Below, piece by piece: positions 21,200-22,513 of a stretch of DNA of 22,513 nt; position 1 is the stretch's first letter; the number at the start of each line of letters is the position of its first letter. The DNA is from a virus. The position numbers and the translations under genes were made by a program. Under the pieces are notes generated by a model. It did no database searches, was not told where the DNA came from, and saw nothing but the letters and a program-made list of their open reading frames with translations. The stretch covers positions 1 to 22,513 of the IMG/VR virus record IMGVR_UViG_3300042549_003222; one strand, 5' to 3'.

Positions 21200-21769
21200 T
21201 CTGTAGCTTTTCCAGTCAAACGATAGTTTCGCCCCGTTCTCCTCGATCCGATCAATCACGGCTGGAGATAGCGTAGATGCTAATCTCTCCCATGTATAGT
21301 TCGAAATCAGGATTGTCGGCATATCGGCGGCATATCGCGCATCAATGATGGCGGTTAGCTGTCTATCCTCGTATTGTGTTTCCCCACGCTCCTGGACTTC
21401 ATCAATCACCAGCAAGGCGGCTTCACAGTAATCCGACACAACTTCCTTTTCTGATTTGCCAGATCCAGAAGTGTAAGTAGATTTGATCGTTGAGAACAAG
21501 TTCACCGCTGTGGTGTAAACCATCGGGCGTTTCTTCGTGCTTGTCGTCCATCCAATGCCGCCATTGCTGATTGTTGGACGTTTGGACTTATGCGCTCTAG
21601 CTACCTCCCAAGCCATGCGTGTCTTGCCGGTGCCATATCCTCCGTAAAGGATCGTAATGCCCCCAGAATCGGTTGTCGCGAGTGCCTTGGCATAGTTTGC
21701 CAACCACCCGTCACCTGTCGCTGGTGGGGCATCCTCGTAGCGTTTTGGAAATCCTCTTAGTGTATTCAT
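21185..21769 (-). CDS. DnaC-like AAA+ ATPase / helicase loader (194 aa)
   Basis: The protein is a compact AAA+ domain without additional modules. Walker A is GGYGTGKT (residues 43-50), Walker B LLVIDE (119-124, Asp123/Glu124), sensor I ISN (155-157) and the arginine finger region DRI (173-175). This arrangement with a short N-terminus fits phage DnaC/IstB-type loaders that place the replicative helicase on DNA; the N-terminal partner-binding part is only about 35 residues, shorter than in DnaC. It is the most clearly recognisable enzyme in the early operon and shows that these genes serve replication. The ATGA overlaps on both sides couple it to the RHH gene and the 74-aa gene. Confidence 0.85.
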   Translation of the reverse strand: MNTLRGFPKRYEDAPPATGDGWLANYAKALATTDSGGITILYGGYGTGKTRMAWEVARAHKSKRPTISNGGIGWTTSTKKRPMVYTTAVNLFSTIKSTYTSGSGKSEKEVVSDYCEAALLVIDEVQERGETQYEDRQLTAIIDARYAADMPTILISNYTWERLASTLSPAVIDRIEENGAKLSFDWKSYRTKTK

Positions 21770-22044
21770 TTTTGATTGAGTATATCGGATATTGTGTAGC
21801 TCCCACCTTTTTTCAATAAGTGCGAGTAATCAACTGGAAGTGTCGGCTCGATCTTCTCTGAGTCAGGTGTGCATAAAAGCAATTCTGCTGCTTCGCTTAT
21901 ACTGCATTTCAATCGAGTGGCTAATCTTCTCATGCGCTGATACGTTTCCTGCTCCAGACGCATGGTTACAGTTGCTTTCTGCTCCCATGGTTTCTTTCTT
22001 TTCCGTCCAGTTACAATGTTAAATCCTTTGTCGCTTGCTCTCAT
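21766..22044 (-). CDS. Ribbon-helix-helix-like DNA-binding protein (92 aa)
   Basis: After a basic N-terminus (KGFNIVTGRKRKKPWEQK) comes a beta strand (ATVTMRL, about residues 24-30) followed by two helices (EQETYQRMRRLATRLK and SISEAAELLL), the ribbon-helix-helix order; alternate residues of the strand (Thr25, Thr27, Arg29) would read DNA. The C-terminus is less typical. Such dimeric proteins usually repress early phage or host promoters. Its neighbours, an HTH protein upstream and a helicase loader downstream, fit early control of replication. Start overlaps the previous stop by ATGA. Confidence 0.72.
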   Translation of the reverse strand: MRASDKGFNIVTGRKRKKPWEQKATVTMRLEQETYQRMRRLATRLKCSISEAAELLLCTPDSEKIEPTLPVDYSHLLKKGGSYTISDILNQK

Positions 22045-22241
22045 AGACTGTATTGGGCGAAGGTTTTTCCATTGCGCTTAATCTTCGTCGTTTTGACGTT
22101 AATTCCCTCGCTGCGTAGTTCAGCTATCCGCGCAGCTAGTCGCATACATCCCCACTTCTCTAATGCTTCTAGCGGGGTGATGTTGTAGCCGTCTAATATC
22201 CACTCTTTTATCTTGCTTGTTGTGCTTGGTTCTTTGTTCAT
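22041..22241 (-). CDS. HTH protein of the early operon (66 aa)
   Basis: The sequence TSKIKEWILDGYNITPLEAL, EKWGCMRLAARIAELRSEG, INVKTTKIK matches the small helix-turn-helix family (HTH_39-like) common in phages: 'ITPxEALxxxGxxRLxARIxxLRxxGxxI' followed by a short wing. It probably binds DNA and controls early transcription, or assists replication. ATGA overlaps on both sides. Its start is GCATGAACAAAG, similar in its first codon choice to the other early genes but with a poor Shine-Dalgarno. Confidence 0.8.
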   Translation of the reverse strand: MNKEPSTTSKIKEWILDGYNITPLEALEKWGCMRLAARIAELRSEGINVKTTKIKRNGKTFAQYSL

Positions 22242-22396
22242 GCTTCATCCTCCTGTTCGCGTTCTCCCATGAAATCGTGCATCTGCTCGATCTTTTCTTG
22301 TTTCATTTCCCACTCCCATTCCTCTTGGTCGCGCTTACGGTTTAGTTCATAGGACAGGTTAAGGATTGATACTGCTTGTTGTGTTGGTTCGTTCAT
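22238..22396 (-). CDS. Small charged helical protein (52 aa)
   Basis: The frame opens with MNEPTQQAVSILNLSYELNR and continues as Glu/Lys/Arg-rich helix (DQEEWEWEMKQEKIEQMHDF). It is likely a coiled coil or an acidic helix that binds another protein. The start follows the previous stop by one base (TAATATG), and the end overlaps the HTH gene by ATGA. The stretch GCGAACAGGAGGATGAAGC of its 3' end contains an AGGAGG that serves as a strong ribosome binding site for the HTH gene (ATG at 22241), so the gene boundary is meaningful. Family unknown. Confidence 0.65.
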   Translation of the reverse strand: MNEPTQQAVSILNLSYELNRKRDQEEWEWEMKQEKIEQMHDFMGEREQEDEA

Positions 22397-22397
22397 A

Positions 22398-22502
22398 TTA
22401 GTTTTTGTGTTTGTTGTTTGGTCTTTCCATTGATGCTGCTCTGGCTAGGCAGAATGCCATAACAAGGACAAGTGCTGCCAAGAGAATAAATGCTATGATC
22501 AT
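22398..22502 (-). CDS. Tiny membrane protein (34 aa)
   Basis: The product is MIIAFILLAALVLVMAFCLA followed by a short basic, Asn-rich tail. It has a single transmembrane helix (residues 2-20). The upstream bases GGAAAC suit a ribosome binding site, and the next gene starts two bases from its stop, so a real gene is probable. Tiny one-helix proteins of phages may block host membrane functions or superinfection; here no function can be named. The window end lies only 11 bases upstream of the ATG. Confidence 0.55.
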   Translation of the reverse strand: MIIAFILLAALVLVMAFCLARAASMERPNNKHKN

Positions 22503-22513
22503 GTTTCCGCTGG

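Noticed and set aside
1-22513. tRNA genes, CRISPR arrays, insertion sequences, integrase or attachment sites
   Set aside because: No cloverleaf with a GGTTC-type loop, no regularly spaced repeats, no transposase or recombinase motifs were found in the frames read. Absence here does not exclude them elsewhere in the genome.

Overview
The window is part of a tailed double-stranded DNA phage genome (Caudoviricetes), most likely podovirus-like. The evidence is a textbook virion series on the + strand: small and large terminase, portal, scaffold, an SU10-type major capsid protein, a head-tail adaptor, receptor-interaction or tail proteins, and a lysis cassette. No sheath, tape-measure or tail-tube protein typical of long-tailed phages is visible. 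No integrase, repressor, tRNA, insertion sequence or CRISPR array was seen. The host cannot be named. A small lipoprotein beside a cell-wall amidase and a holin-like protein suggests a host with an outer membrane. Many starts lack a Shine-Dalgarno (SD) sequence and instead follow A/T-rich leaders, so the host may initiate translation with little SD pairing.

Layout, left to right. (1) 17-4697: two large A-rich virion genes, probably internal or DNA-ejection proteins. (2) 4730-9204: terminase small subunit, terminase large subunit, a small AT-hook-like protein and portal, with tight overlaps. (3) 9228-10823: six small genes, four of them encoding strongly basic proteins, closed by a strong intrinsic terminator. 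(4) 10820-11760: an unusual island inside the structural region. It holds two TTGACA promoter candidates, a leftward gene with the same start leader as the early genes 9 kb away, about 0.5 kb without genes that contains several hairpins, and the promoter of the capsid genes. (5) 11762-15183: scaffold, major capsid, probable decoration protein, terminator, small protein and adaptor. (6) 15183-17017: an SGNH-type esterase and a LamG-like protein. (7) 17056-18498: a four-gene lysis cassette with ATGA overlaps. (8) 18574-19720: metallophosphoesterase, winged-helix protein and a zinc-binding small protein. (9) 19732-22502: leftward early genes. One stands alone, and ten form an almost continuous ATGA-overlapping operon with two DNA-binding proteins and a DnaC-like ATPase, ending in an intrinsic terminator.

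How it works together: the leftward genes look like early functions (helicase loading, transcription control, host take-over peptides). The rightward genes are late functions (packaging, assembly, adsorption, lysis). The two sets converge at about 19720/19732, where one hairpin contains both stop codons. The most unusual parts are the 10820-11760 island, the repeated 20-base start leader of the early genes, and several hairpins placed on start or stop signals.
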